Source: Salvia splendens
Taxonomy: Eukaryota > Streptophyta > Magnoliopsida > Lamiales > Lamiaceae
Length of the DNA: 64,000 nucleotides
Reading direction: 5' to 3'
Assembly (NCBI RefSeq): GCF_004379255.2
Contig: NC_056035.1
Coordinates: forward strand, 29,465,208-29,529,207
This document shows, in pieces, positions 20,578-32,777 of the stretch. Position numbers and translations under genes: made by a program. Each line of letters begins with the position of its first letter. Position 1 is the first letter of the stretch. The notes under the pieces are model-generated. The model made no database searches. It was not told the origin of the DNA and saw only the letters and a list, made by a program, of their open reading frames with translations.

Positions 20578-23500
20578 ATGACTGTGGAGAAAATTATGAG
20601 CGACGGCGAAGGCTACGACGATTTTCCGGCGGGCCTGCGTGTCCTCGCCGTTGACGACAACCCAATTTGCTTGAAGCTGCTCGAGACTCTGCTTAGGAAA
20701 TGCCAGTATCATGGTTTGTTCTTGGTCTTATGTTTTCTTTGATTTCCTTATTCAATTTTGATTCTTGTCAACATTCTTTGCTTAATTTGATTCTTGAATT
20801 CGGTTATGCTTCTTGAGTTCATAGTCAAATCTGCATTTATTTGGATCAAGTTTCCAATTTCTTATTGTTTGGATATGTTTTTTGTTTTCAATTTTCTGCT
20901 GAATGTTTGGATTTAGGAGTTCTAATTAGCATAAGGAAACATGAACTTGATTTCTTATCTTTTTTTCTCAAAAAAGACAGCTCTTTTTTCTTTTTCTTTT
21001 TTGCTGAATCCCTTAATTTTTTTTCTAGTTGAATGCTCTTGCTGGTGAAGAAGAATATGGTTTGGATGCTTTTATATATTCAAATTTGTTTAATTTTAAA
21101 TTTGCTTTTTCTATAGGCATGCTTCACAATATGGCATGGTCTAATGTTTGGATTGTTTTGATTTGAATCAAGTTGGAGAAGTAAATGCCTTGTTCAGTTA
21201 AAGATGAATGTTCTTTTCCCTTAACAGTGACCACAACGAGTCAAGCGAGAATGGCGTTGAAAATGTTGAGGGAAAACAAAGATAGATTCGACTTGGTGAT
21301 CAGCGATGTCCATATGCCGGACATGGATGGTTTTAAGCTTCTGGAACTTGTTGGTCTTGAAATGGATCTACCTGTTATCAGTATGTTCCTATCATTTCTT
21401 TTCTTCTCTACTTTCATCTGCAAACATCCCAAAGTTCAGTCTTATTAACCTTTGGGGCGAGCCGTATTATAGTTACTTTGAGGAATTTCTTTTGATGCTG
21501 TGTTGTTGCAGTGTTATCTGAGAATGGCGATCCCAAACTCGTGATGAAAGGGGTCACTCATGGAGCTTGTGATTATTTGGTCAAACCTGTTCGGATTGAG
21601 GAGCTGAGAAACATATGGCAACACGTGATCAGGAAAAAGAGGACCAAGCCAAAGAATCAACATGGTTCTGCTGATCAAGGAAATGATAATCAATCTAGCG
21701 GAGAAGGTAACGGGCCTCACGCAGATCGGAATGGTAAATGCAATCGTAAGAGGAAAGACGAGGAAGATTTCAGTGAAGATAATGAGAACGAAAATGAAGA
21801 CCCTGCAGCCTCGAAGAAGCCTCGAGTGGTCTGGTCTATAGAGTTGCATAGGAAGTTTGTTGCAGCAGTCAGCCAGTTGGGAATTGAAAGTAATTCTTCC
21901 ATTTCCACCCTATTTTCATAGGTCTTGATTGTCTTCACTCTATCCATCTCTTTCGACTCATTTGATCTTTCTTACAATTGCAGAGGCTGTTCCTAAAAGG
22001 ATTCTTGACCTGATGAACGTCGAAGGACTTACTCGAGAAAATGTGGCTAGCCATCTTCAGGTACTAATTTGTCATTTCGAGTCCAACTTTTAATGTAATA
22101 CACGTGGTCAACTAGAATGTAAAGAATTTCTTGAATATATGAAGAAATGTTAATGCTTGAATTCTATTGGTTTCGCAGAAGTATAGGCTATACCTGAAAA
22201 GAATCAGTTCAGTTGCATCCCAGCAAGCAAACATGGTTGCTGCACTCGGGGTTAAGGATTCTCATTTCATGCGTATGGCTCCATTCGAGGGGCTTGGGGA
22301 TTTTCGACCTTTGTCTGGACAAGGAAGGCTCGGAAGTGCTGCATTGTCGCATTACACAACCGGGGGCATGTTTGGTCGACTAAACACGCCAAATGTAAAC
22401 CTTCACAATTTATCTCCATCCACGCTAATCCAGCCCAACCATGGTCAAAACATAACCAACTCCATCTCTGCCCTCGGAAAAGTGCACCCGGCCCTTGCAT
22501 CCACAAATCAAAGTCAAAGTTTGTTTCAAGGAATCCCGTCGTCGCTTGAACTGGATCAGCTGCAGCAGATTAAGTGCGGGACAGGGATGGCAAGTTTCAA
22601 CGCGATGGATAACTCAAGATTGCGGAATAAGTTCTCAGATCCGGGAGCAGCAATCAATAGCTCAAGCAATATCTTTAACAGCTCTACGAATATGATGCTA
22701 CATGGGAGCTACCAGCAAACAATGAGCGGTGGAGGATTCGGGGATCAGTCTTCTCAAAACATGGCTTCTTTGAACTTGGATTCCTTCAATGTTAGTGTCA
22801 ATAGTTCCTCCCGTTTGTTGGATTCCGCTACTATTCAATCGTCTACAACACAGCCGGCTTCTTTGCTTTCTACCGAGCCTTTTCACAGTCAACCACTGCC
22901 TATGAGCACCACAGGGAATAATGGCTTCTCCAATGATCCTTATTTACAGAAGAACGCGATTGATATTTCTTCTACCACCATGTCCTTGCCTCTAGAAGAT
23001 TCCAGAGAAATGCATTACCAACAAGGTTTGGTTGGTGATATCCCCAGCCAAAGGTGGGGAGAGCAGGGGCAGAGTTATGGTCACGGTTCAACAGCCACTT
23101 TTGGTTCCTTGAACGCTCACATTCCTGTCAGCGGCCTAAGCCATAGTCTGGACCACGATAGTGGGATCATCAATGAGAAGATGGGAGTGTTCACGAATGG
23201 CAGATTGGGTGGAGGTGCTTCGACTCTAATGCTGCAAAATGGGAATGAAAAGCTGGCATCGGAATCGAGAGGAATGGCCAATGACAGCTTCCTCTTGGAG
23301 CAACAAAAGATTCAAAGTGTATTTGCTCCTCGTAGTGATGATCCGTTGGATGCTATGATGAACGCTATGATCAAACGGGTATGCAAATCTCGCCTAGTTA
23401 TATGTTTGATTCAAAATGATGGAACTGATATCAATAAATAATCACATTGCAATTTGTTAGTATGTTTTTTTGTAACATTGATTTCTTTAGCAAAGGCATC

Positions 23501-23646
23501 CTTAAGAAGTGAAGATATTCGGTTTGAGCTCGTTGTGGTTCTCGACTAATATAACAATGTGTTTTCTTGGTCTGTAGGAACAAGAGGAAACCATAGCAAA
23601 CTGTGATTTCGGGTTCGATGAGTATTCTTTTGAATCAGGGATGTGA
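20578..23646 (+). CDS. Type-B two-component response regulator (ARR1/10/12 clade)
   Basis: Six exons: 20578-20713, 21228-21380, 21512-21889, 21984-22060, 22179-23378, 23578-23646; every intron is GT-AG and the joined frame is 670 codons plus stop. Residues ~20-135 form the receiver: acidic pair Asp26-Asp27, phospho-acceptor Asp72 in [11 protein letters not shown], Ser99, and Lys121 in [11 protein letters not shown] basic RKRK stretch precedes the GARP/Myb-like DNA-binding domain at ~200-256, with the [11 protein letters not shown] and [11 protein letters not shown] helices. The rest is Gln/Ser/Asn-rich, as in activation domains of the family. Known role: nuclear transcription factor that receives phosphate from AHP proteins in cytokinin signalling. 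The clade is chosen from the [13 protein letters not shown] and GACDYLVKP wording; the exact orthologue is not certain. Keeping the last intron would end the protein early at 23441. Confidence 0.93.
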
Positions 23647-24500
23647 GGCTGCAAAACATTCGAAATCCTCGACCACGAGTCTGTGTATATGATGATGTAT
23701 TTCTTTCAGAACATTTGTAGAATGTTTGAGTTTTCTCGTGTTCATTTTTTTTATGTGATGCTTGCAGCTCAGAGTAGTGCTGTAGTGAGAAGTTCAGAAC
23801 TCTTTGTTAGGGAGACAAATAAGGCATTTCAAGAATGACTTAAATCATAAGTTTGTAGGCATTAGACTCTTTCAGTAGAAATGATTGGAGTTGATATAAT
23901 CAAGAATTACTCAATAATTTGTTATCCATTTGCTCTTTCACACCAATTTATACATGAAAGTGTTCGTAGCAGCAAGAAAAAGAAGAGTTGGCTTTTGTGT
24001 TTGCTGAGCTTGGGGATTTGATACAGAATGAGATTTGGGAGATCAGTTTCGCGACGGCAGTAGCCTTTACGGATTACTCGAGTCATGAACATGAATTTGG
24101 ATAGTTCAATAAATAGCATGATATCAATTAAGAAAAAAATTATAAAGTAAAAACAGATTTTTCTTTAGATTGAACTCTAAAAACAAGAACTGAAAAATAA
24201 AGGCAGGACTCTACTAAATATGTGTAATAGATATTGCCAACATTGTATTATAGAAAAATAGATGATTCAAATCCTTGTAACTTACAGCAGCATGATATTT
24301 GTTCAGACATCATACAGTTTGAATTAGCCATGTCTCAACCTAGTACAAAGAAAAAATGATACATTCAGTAGAAATAGGACGATGCGAAACCATAACAATA
24401 TGAGATTTCTGCAAAATTTGCTCGCTCGACATCTCTGAGTTCTTTTCCTTGTTGACGACCACATCCAAAATAGGTAATAGGTACTGTTTTATGCATATCA
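23647..24500. other. Convergent 3' interval between ARR and DUF1068 genes
   Basis: About 850 bp holding both 3' UTRs. No ORF or repeat recognised. The two genes point toward each other, so overlapping 3' transcripts are possible. Confidence 0.5.
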
Positions 24501-26453
24501 CTACTCCCCTTCCCAACCAGCTTGACGAGCTCTGCGCTCCCACATTGAAGTTAACTTCCTCTCTTTCGAGAGCAGCACTGCCGCTCGTTCCCTGGCTCCC
24601 TCGCAAGTTTCTGTGGCTGCTATGCATTTATCGGCTTCACTCTGGTACAGAGAGGCCAACCTTTTTGCTTCTCCTAATGTGATGTTCATATGATGGGAGT
24701 GTTCCGAACCGACAGTTTCTTCCAACTTTAGCTCTTCTGATAATAAATCCACAAATTGCTTCTCCATCTCTTCCTTGAGGTCAGGGTCATCCTTCCCACA
24801 ATCTATCCAATAAAGAAAATTATCTTTCTTTCAAATTACACCATTAAGGATTATAACAATGAGATTATAAGATGTTATTGCACATGCACATCGAAAAATG
24901 GTCACGTTCAATTAGAAACGAAAGTAGGGAGGAATGGCAATCTCAGAGACGGTATCCTTACCAGTAACAGAGAGATTGGCCAAGCCTGCAAGAGATATAA
25001 GAACGACACAAAAAATGTTAGTGAGGTGACATTTATAATTCTAACAAGGCTAAATCAAACCATACTTACAGAAAAGCAATGTGGATATTTATACATCTGA
25101 TGATAAACAAAAGACCGGAACGGTTACACTAATGTCAGCAAGCTGGTAACAATACTAACCTTTCATCGGAACAAGAAAACCCACTCTTCTACATAATCTC
25201 ACGGCATACTGTTACGGGCTAAGAAACCCTACTAATCAAATTTCTATATTTGCATCACCAAGAATTGTTTAACCCTTTAGAATGATCTACTTTGTTGACA
25301 TCTAAGGAAAACTTAACCAGAATATAGAGTTTGTATAATGATCTTCCTGAATGCATATTTTCACTGAGAGAGTGTGATGATGTATTAACGTATAACAAAA
25401 AAAAGGTCATTGCGTACTTAACAGATGAGTAACAAGAGGAAAAAAAATACTGCAGGATAGCTTAGGTAGATAAATTAACCACGTTAGCATCTTCCTCGTC
25501 TAGTCAGCTAGAAACCTGTCCACAGTCGATAGTTTGTTTGTTTTTCATTTTGATCGTCCACAAAAATTAGCCACCTCAATTTTGGGTAGGTTTCACTTTT
25601 TTAACGAGGTGGATCCATTCTCCAACAAAATTCTTTCACCATTTTTTTTTATCCACCTCTCATGTTTTATCAATTTTGCATTAAAACACATGCTATCCAC
25701 TACCAAGACCATTGGTAATGGACGAAGCGAGCATATCAGGTTATAAAGAGACAAAAAGCAGCACAATTCTCAAAATCAATCTACAAAGATGGATCGTCAT
25801 AAAATCCTAAGCCAAACCATTAATAGCGAATACACAAGTATTTATCATCTGGATATCAAAGGTTTAACAAGAGCCTTACATCGAGTCAGCCTAGTAAAAA
25901 GTAAGTTCACAAGAATTTGAAGGAGAAGCAAACTATCTACGGAGTTTCATGTATATTTGGATAGCTACACCGAATTCTACTTGCTTTGATTAAAAAAAAA
26001 CAGTCTTTTTAATAACTCAAATCCAATAGTTGTAGCAACTACACTCCAAAATAAGCATAAACATGGAATTATTCAGCTACTCAAAATCCAAAAGGGTAAA
26101 ATTAGATGTGATATGGTGATTTCTACATTTCCAATCAACGAAACAGATATAAATAGCACAAAAATTCAGCTAAAGCAGAGCAAGTTTTTACTCAAAATCA
26201 ATCACTCCTAATTAATTAGCCCATAAATTAAAAAGACGAAGGAATAAAACGAAACAATACCAGGCAGAATCTGGAAAAGGGACTGCGGAGGAGCGCAATT
26301 GCAGGAGCAAGGAGGGCAAGAATCGGAAACCCCTTTGAATTTGAAACCTTTGTTGAATTTGAAGTACAAAGCCGGGCCAGATACGCAGAGGGCTGAAACC
26401 ACCGCGAAAGTCACCAAGCAACACCTCAACCAAGTCCCCGATCTCCTACTCAT
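24501..26453 (-). CDS. DUF1068 (ELMO/NKS1-type) Golgi membrane protein
   Basis: Three exons on the minus strand: 26453-26261, 24985-24962 (only 24 nt) and 24802-24501; introns are GT-AG and the joined frame is 172 codons plus stop. The N-terminus MSRRSG is followed by one hydrophobic span (residues ~9-31, LRCCLVTFAVVSALCVSGPAL), suggesting a type II signal anchor. Then come a Cys/Pro-rich SCPPCSCNC segment and, in exon 3, a helical region with HMNITLGEAKR and the C-terminal LTSMWERRARQ signature of DUF1068. In Arabidopsis the family includes ELMO1 and NKS1, Golgi proteins needed for homogalacturonan synthesis and cell adhesion; which paralogue this is cannot be told. Intron 1 is about 1.28 kb and holds a MITE-like stretch. 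Confidence 0.9.
25545..25712. mobile_element. Degenerate Stowaway-like stretch inside the DUF1068 intron
   Basis: Words such as GATCGTCCACAAAAATTAGCC, GAGGTGGATCCATTCTCC and TTTTGCATTAAAACACATGC follow the usual order of Stowaway-like MITEs seen at 28991-29253 and 58377-58594, but the terminal CTCCGTCCC repeats are eroded. Confidence 0.4.
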
Positions 26454-27199
26454 CTCTATATGTGAATTGAGTGTGTGAGAGAAATGCAGAGATATAGCAA
26501 CAACTAAATTGACTGGGCCTACTTTTGCGATCTATCTCATCTACTCTACTAGCTAGATCAACGCGCTGCCGAGATGTCGGTGATTATTTTCCCCTCCAAT
26601 ACTTACCACCATAAATTTTATATAAAAATTGGTTATATAATAGGAGTAGTCTATATTTATACTAAGTGATGGATTTCTAATAAAGTACAACAGACAAAAA
26701 AGTAATAGAGAAAAAATATAATAACAGAGGTTAAAGTTTTATTTTTTATTAAAAAAGAAAATTGATCCTTGTGATGGGACAAATCAAAATGGAACATTGA
26801 TCACTTGTGGTGAGAGGAAAGGAGTATGAAATTAAATATGTATGAGTTTTTGAAGAAGGGAGTATGAAATTAAATATGTAGGAGTTTTTTCAACCCAATA
26901 TTTATAGTAATCACTAGTATTTGCGAATTAGTAGTATTGTTATTTATAGTGTGCTACACATGTTTGAAACAAGTCTTTATTATACTATGAAACATAATTA
27001 TTTGGAATTTATTGCTACAATGAGTAAATAAAAAGACTTTAGAACTCTAGCATTCTGAAAATAAATTAAATATAATAAATTACAGCAAACTTGATTTAAT
27101 TAATGGATTTAAAAATATTTTAAACATATAGTAAATTGATGTTGTTCATGATAGAGGCATTGATGAATATACCTAATATAATTAAATTGGGCTCAATTT
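26454..27199. other. Intergenic DNA, promoter side of the DUF1068 gene
   Basis: The first ~150 bp should contain the DUF1068 5' UTR and core promoter. A short direct repeat, GGAGTATGAAATTAAATATG, occurs at about 26818 and 26857. Between 26740 and 26820 a GGGACAAATCAAAATGGAAC stretch recalls MITE ends. No gene seen. Confidence 0.45.
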
Positions 27200-28115
27200 A
27201 AGTAAGGCAGAAGTCACCAAAGAACAAAGACGTGGTTCAACATGTTCACCAAAGCCACTTTGGTCATACATAATTCAAGAAAAAACAAGGGGATAAGATA
27301 ACATGTCTTATCTTCTACATTGATGACATTATCACAGGTGGCGATATAGATCAAAAAGTTGAAGATGAATTTATTTCATGAGTTTGAGATGAAAGATTTA
27401 GGAGATTTAAAGTATTTTCACGGGATCGAAGTTCTTAGGTTGAAAGGGGGAATTTTCCTAAAGCAAAACTGGCTTATCACTCCCAGATCACAAGTAACAA
27501 CGCCTAGTTGGAAAACTCATCTATCTTTCACCTATTAGGCAGGATATTTCCTATGCCGTCGGAGTGATGAGCCAGTTTATGCACCAACCACAAGACAACC
27601 ATATGGAAGCTGCACTAAGAATTTTGAATACTTAAGGAACTGGCATGGCGTGTTGTTTAGAAAAGGTGGACATCTGGAAGTACATAGATACACGAATGCA
27701 AATTGGGCAAGAAATCCAGTAGATAGGAAGTCCACCTCATGGTACTTCACATTCATTAGGGAAAACTTAGTGAATTGGTAGAGTAAGAAACAGAAGGTAG
27801 TTGCTCTATTCAGTGCAAAGGCTGAATTCTAAGATATTATGGCTAAGGAGACTGATGACTGAAATCGGTTTCAACCACAAAAGAGTCGATTGTATTGTGA
27901 CAAGGCAACCATGAGTATCTTTGAGTATTCAGTCCAACACGATAGAACCAAACATGCGGAAGGTGATAGGCACTTCATCAAATAAAATATTGAACAGAAA
28001 GTTGTGGAGTTTTCCTTTAGTCAGTCCGAAGACCAGTCGGAAGATATTCTCACTAAAGCAGTGATTCAAAAATCTTTGCGAAAGTACTTGGCAAGCTAAG
28101 CATTAGGCTAAGTTT
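27200..28115 (+). pseudogene. Copia reverse transcriptase/RNase H remnant
   Basis: Scattered frames encode the C-terminal part of a Copia pol. Visible are the RT catalytic motif YIDDII (27316-27333), FEMKDLGDLKYF, RQDISYAVGVMSQFM, the RNase H segment with STSWYF and AKAEF, and the end motif TKHAEGDRHFIK near 27950. It has many frameshifts and stops, and no LTRs around it were found. It ends shortly before the long-inverted-repeat element at 28189. Confidence 0.82.
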
Positions 28116-28188
28116 ATCGGTAGCCTCGGTCGACCGCCACATCAGTATATATTTAAAAAAAGAAAAAGAAACAAGAGGCCACTCACTC

Positions 28189-28758
28189 GGGGATGGATCC
28201 CCTGTTCCAAAAACACAACATATTGTGCTGTGCACAAAACGCACAATCATAGGTATGAAACGCAGCCCATTTCCTTTTTCTTTTCTTTAATGTTTTCATT
28301 CTTATTTAATACTCCAACTACGTACTACGTATTATTAGTATAATATTGAATGCTAAAACACATTGTCAAATTTATTTGTTAATATATTACTACTTATTAC
28401 AATTATCATTTTTAAAATGAAATGATTCGCTGAAAAATGAGTTATCATGATTTCTTTACATATATTGAACTATTTTATTATAATTGATGATTTTCTCAAT
28501 ATTAAATGAGAGAATATATTTATCATTCAATTTTGAATATTTGAGTTAATCATTTTATTTCAGAAGTGTTTACATAATTAATATTTTTATAGTTCGATTT
28601 TACAATATTTTTTAGTATTTAAAATTGTACTAACATTAGTAATAATGAAAACATTAAAGAAAAGAAAAAGGAAATGGGCTGCGTTTCATTCCTATGATTG
28701 TGCGTTTTGTGCACAGCACATTGTGCTGTGTTTTTGGAACAGCAGGGGATCCACCCCC
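28189..28758. mobile_element. Long-terminal-inverted-repeat (foldback) element, 570 bp
   Basis: Left arm 28189-28300 and right arm 28644-28758 are inverted copies over about 112 bp with few changes. Both include GGATCC near the tip, TTGTGCGTTTTGTGCACAGC-type and AAATGGGCTGCGTTTCAT-type words. The 340-bp centre is AT-rich with no ORF. Flanking CACTC occurs on both sides (ending 28188 and starting 28761), a possible short target duplication. Arms over 100 bp suggest a Mutator-like MITE; the superfamily is not certain. Confidence 0.8.
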
Positions 28759-28990
28759 TGTCACTCTCCATGACCGAGACCTCTTCCAAGACAAACACCA
28801 ACAGGCTTGTCTCCATGCAATTTCATTTCATCATCCAAGGCACAATCTCATTGGCTGATAATATTTTTTTTATAATTAATATATCTTTAATATATTATAT
28901 TAAAATATTATACAAATTATATCAAAATTTATAATTTTTCTTCCTCTATATATAGAGACCACATTTGCTATAGTTTTGTATAAAAAAATA

Positions 28991-29253
28991 CTTCATCCGT
29001 CCCGCTTAAGATGACATGTTTTCCTTTTTAATTTGTCACAACAAAGATTACACGTTTCCTTTTTTGGAAACTCTCTCTCCAATTAATATACCCAACCACT
29101 TTTTCTCACTCCTCTTAAAATATTTATCTTTCTTTCTCTCTCTATTTATTACTTACACTCACTTTTTCTCTCTCCAATTAAACACTCTAAACAATAACTC
29201 CAAAAATCCCGTGCAGGCCAAGAAATGTGTCATCTTAGCCGGGACGGAGGGAG
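28991..29253. mobile_element. Stowaway-like MITE
   Basis: Ends CTTCATCCGTCCC and GGGACGGAGGGAG are inverted repeats, flanked on both sides by TA (28989-28990 and 29254-29255), the Tc1/mariner target. Length 263 bp, no ORF. Confidence 0.82.
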
Positions 29254-29255
29254 TA

Positions 29256-30307
29256 TCATCTTTTCTCCTCCTATAATCCTTGTTTGATAAAATATCATAT
29301 TTTTTAGTTTCCTTTGTTGCTAACTATGGAGGATGGTGATTTCTGATTCCCCAAATTTCTATCATTCCCACTACAACCCTTCCCAAAATTTTAATCCTTC
29401 TCAAGACTATTTCCCTAACTTTGATGATTTTCCGAATTCTGGTCAATTCTAAAGTTCATTTCAAAACCAACATTCAAGCTAAGACATATCACAAACCGAC
29501 TTGAGTGCTTCAAACACTCCACATGACATTAATGTCAGCTTGGTGTTTCGCTGAGCATATATGGGTAAAATTCGGCAATTGCAACTGAATGTCTAGTTTT
29601 CATATTATGTATGAGCACCAATTATGTATTTTCAATTTCGTATTTCAATTATTGTAATGTATGTTTTTTATTTGTTTGTTTTTATAATTTTTAGTTTGTC
29701 ATTTATTACGTTTTCCTATAAATTTATAATAATAAGTATTTCATGTAATAATAATATTATTAAAAAATAATATAAAAATAAATATATAATAGTGTGGTTG
29801 GGTGGTCATTGATAAACTATAAAAATATGTGTGGTTGGGTTGGATGAATATTGACGATGTGGAAGATGATGTAGAGGATATAAAAATGAATTAAATATTA
29901 AAAAATTGATGGTTGGATTGGATTGAGTGGTTGCTGATAAACTTAGTCTTAACGATCCACTACTCAACTTAAAAAAAGGTTTTAAAAGGAAATAATTAAT
30001 TATACAGAATCAAAACATATATATGAATCATAGAATGCAAAGATTTCCTTTCTATAGCTAGATTCTTGCATTGTACAATAGAATTTATTCTAAAACTTCT
30101 ATTGAAAGTAGGATTATACGTAATGGAATCAATTAACCCTAGCGTTTACTATATGATTAAAATTCAAAAGATTGCGTCAAAAATACTCACCGTCGCTCCC
30201 CTTCCCTCTGAGAGGGAAAAACTATAAAATCCCCAAAGAAACCAAGTTCATTTTCCCCTTTTCTCGAATTAAAATTTAAAATATTCAACAGAATTGTTCA
30301 AAAACAT
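29256..30307. mobile_element. AT-rich spacer with a possible PIF/Harbinger ORF1 remnant
   Basis: At about 29338-29560 a plus-strand frame with two stops reads as Asn/Pro/Ser/Gln-rich peptide (NFYHSHYNPSQNFNPSQDYF), the style of N-termini of Harbinger Myb-like ORFs. Around 29790-29935 there are repeated GTGTGGTTGGGT and GGTTGGATTGGATTG words that may be subterminal repeats of the same element. No clear ends. The rest is featureless. Confidence 0.3.
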
Positions 30308-31765
30308 GTCCAAGAGAAAATCTGATGATCCAATCTCTGCACCTCTCAAAACTTGAATGAATTTCAATTAATCAATAAAATTTTTTCCATTGGTTTTGAT
30401 AATGCAAACGCTAACACTGCTAGTATAGATAAACTAATCAGTGCATGTTCTCCTGTTATTGATGTCAAATATTTTCATGTGCGATGTATTGCCCATATTT
30501 TGAATTTGTGTGTTCAAGATGCGATCGATTTGTGGCAAAAGTATCTTGATCCAATTAGAACTGCTGTTAAGTTGATTCATAACAAAGCTCCTATCGGTAG
30601 AGCTTGGAAGAAATATTGCCATAGCAAGCAGTGCAGGTACACCAATTTTCGTTTGGATGTTTCAACTCGTTGGAACTCGACGTACGATATGTTGGAGTTG
30701 ACCTTGAACCACATTGAATATTTATGTGATTTTTTTGAACTTGCTCTCATGTTCCTTCTGATTTGCTTTTGATACCCACTTGTTGGGACCACATCATGGA
30801 TTTGTTTCGATTATTCCGAGCTTTAAAAAATGCCACTGTTGAGTTATTTGATGTTTATTATCCTACTTCTGAGCGCGTTTTAGAGCATTGCATGTATGTG
30901 GCAATTGGTTTTAAGACATGTGTGAAAAATACTCAATTCATAGAGTTGAAGGCTATTTTGTTTTATATGGTTGAAAAATGGTTAAAATATTTTGCCCGTA
31001 TTCCAAATGTGTTTTTTATTGCAAAATGCTTTGATCCAAAGTGGAAGTTGCATGGTGTTCATAAAATTTTAGACATGTACTATGGTTGTTTGCACGATTT
31101 GGATTTTTCTCAACTTCGCAAAATGGGCTTGACAAGAGGAGAATGCTTCGAAATAAGTCTTCTGAATGTTGATGAAATCAAACTAAGGTTAGATAGTGCA
31201 CTTCGTGCTGTCTACGCGGAATATGAAATGCGGTATAACACCGCTCACCAGGTACGTGCTCCTCCTAGTCCTTCTACATTTGATTTTGGTGGCGGGAACT
31301 TTAGCAATGTCATGATTGATCCAGACGTAGTATCACAATTGCAAGATCTATACGGTACTACAACCAATAGGACTAGAGCTACTAGTGAGTTAGATATATA
31401 TTTGGAATCGCGCTATATTTTTCAAGATGCAGGTCCTCCTACTCAACAAATTGACGTCCTTAATTGGTGGGGGAACACATGACAAAGAGTTTCCGATACT
31501 CTCGATAATGGCTAAGGAGATTTTCGCCGTTCCCACTTCCACCGTCGCCGTTGAGCAAGCTTTTAGTGTCGCCGGTTGTGTTCTAGACGACAAAAGGAGC
31601 AATCTCTCCGCCAAAAACATGGAAGTCACTATGTTACTTGATGATTGGGCAAAGGCGGACATGAGAGCACAAGAGCCAGATTTCGACTTCCGTATAGAGA
31701 GTGATGGTGAAGACTTTTCCACCAATGGCGATGACGAGGTCGGAAGCGAGAGCGCTCAACAATAG
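30308..31765 (+). pseudogene. hAT-family transposase pseudogene
   Basis: After an ATG at 30308 that reaches a stop within 20 codons, the frame from 30353 carries catalytic-core motifs of plant hAT transposases: FDNANANTASI, VRCIAHILNLC and STRWNSTYDML. The frame shifts near 30745, continues with CWDHIMDLFRLF through the core to 31482 (LNWWG), and shifts again near 31475 into the C-terminal dimerisation region (FPILSIMAKEI, AVEQAFSVAG, DDWAKAD), ending at 31765. The BED zinc finger is missing. Terminal inverted repeats were not found. Related plant proteins are RICESLEEPER/DAYSLEEPER-like; this copy is broken. Confidence 0.85.
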
Positions 31766-32400
31766 CAATGACGGGGGGGCGGTGAATGGCGAGCACGGCC
31801 GACCAAAAAGGTAAGCAAGGTAAGAAAACTACGTGGGCTTTGATTCATCAATAAAATTATGGATACGTAGGCAACTAAACTTAAATTTGAAAAGTTCAAC
31901 TTTGAAAGTTTAAGTTGAGCTCAAGCCCTTTTCAATTTTTTTCCTTTTTCCCCCATTTCATGTTTTTTTATTTACGTTCCGACGACACTTGTAAATTATA
32001 CTACATTGTATGTTGTATACTTGTATATGTATTGTAAATTGTAATGTATCGTTGTCCGTTACAACTCAAATTCAATAAAATTGATATCATTTTCACCTTA
32101 TTCGTCTTATTTCAATTTAAATTATTCATTATCTTATTCCAATTTATTATATAAGTCTAAATTTTAAATTAAAAAAAAAACTGAACCATGAAACCGCCGG
32201 TTTTCGAACCGGAATAGAAACTGAAACCGTGAAATAGCCTAACGGTTCCGGTTCCGTCTCCCTACAAATCCATGATGATAGTTCAGTTGGTGCTTTCTGC
32301 CATTAAAAATAAATAAGTTATTGAGAGCATATACATTATTTAAATGGAGTACTAAATTTGTTAATGTTGCTTCAGTTTTCTTTTTTGCAGGGAATCATCC
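31766..32400. other. Spacer downstream of the hAT pseudogene
   Basis: AT-rich, with a GC-richer island at 32190-32265 holding inverted CCGGTTT/AACCGG-type words (AACCGCCGGTTTTCGAACCG and CGGTTCCGGTTCC). Such words are common near hAT ends, so this may be the element's 3' subterminal part. No gene. Confidence 0.4.
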
Positions 32401-32403
32401 TAA

Positions 32404-32774
32404 GAGCATCCGCAATAGCGGACGTCCGCTATTGCGTCAAAAACGACGGACGCGGACGTCGGCGAAGGACGAGATGTCGTCCGTCGGTTTCAGCAGATGT
32501 CCGTCGTGACATTCGCTATTGCGGTGTCACGACGGACGTCCCAATTTTTTATTTTTTTAAATAAAATGGTTGCATTTTCTACGTATTCGTGTCGAAATTT
32601 TAATTCCGTAAAATTGCATATTTGTGAATTTGTGAATTTTTATTATTGGGATGTCCGCTAATGTGCAGTGGGATGTCCTTATAACGTGACAGTGTTGTTG
32701 GATGTCCTCATGACATGGTAGTATGAGGGGTTTTTGGGATGTCCGCCGGGACATCCGTTCTATTGTGGATGCTA
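32404..32774. mobile_element. MITE of 371 bp, PIF/Harbinger-like, family A copy 1
   Basis: Left end GAGCATCCGCAATAGCGG and right end CTATTGTGGATGCTA are inverted repeats (AGCATCC-CAATAG), flanked by TAA at 32401-32403 and 32775-32777, a Harbinger-type 3-bp duplication. The left third is rich in GACGGACGTCC-type words; the centre holds ATTCCGTAAAATTGC and the right part GTGCAGTGGGATGTCC. It shares this centre and right part with the copy at 57854-58312. Confidence 0.82.
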
Positions 32775-32777
32775 TAA

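Noticed and set aside
23379..23441. Alternative end of the ARR protein at 23441
   Set aside because: Comes from reading into the last intron; GT-AG splicing to 23578 gives the family-typical C-terminus.
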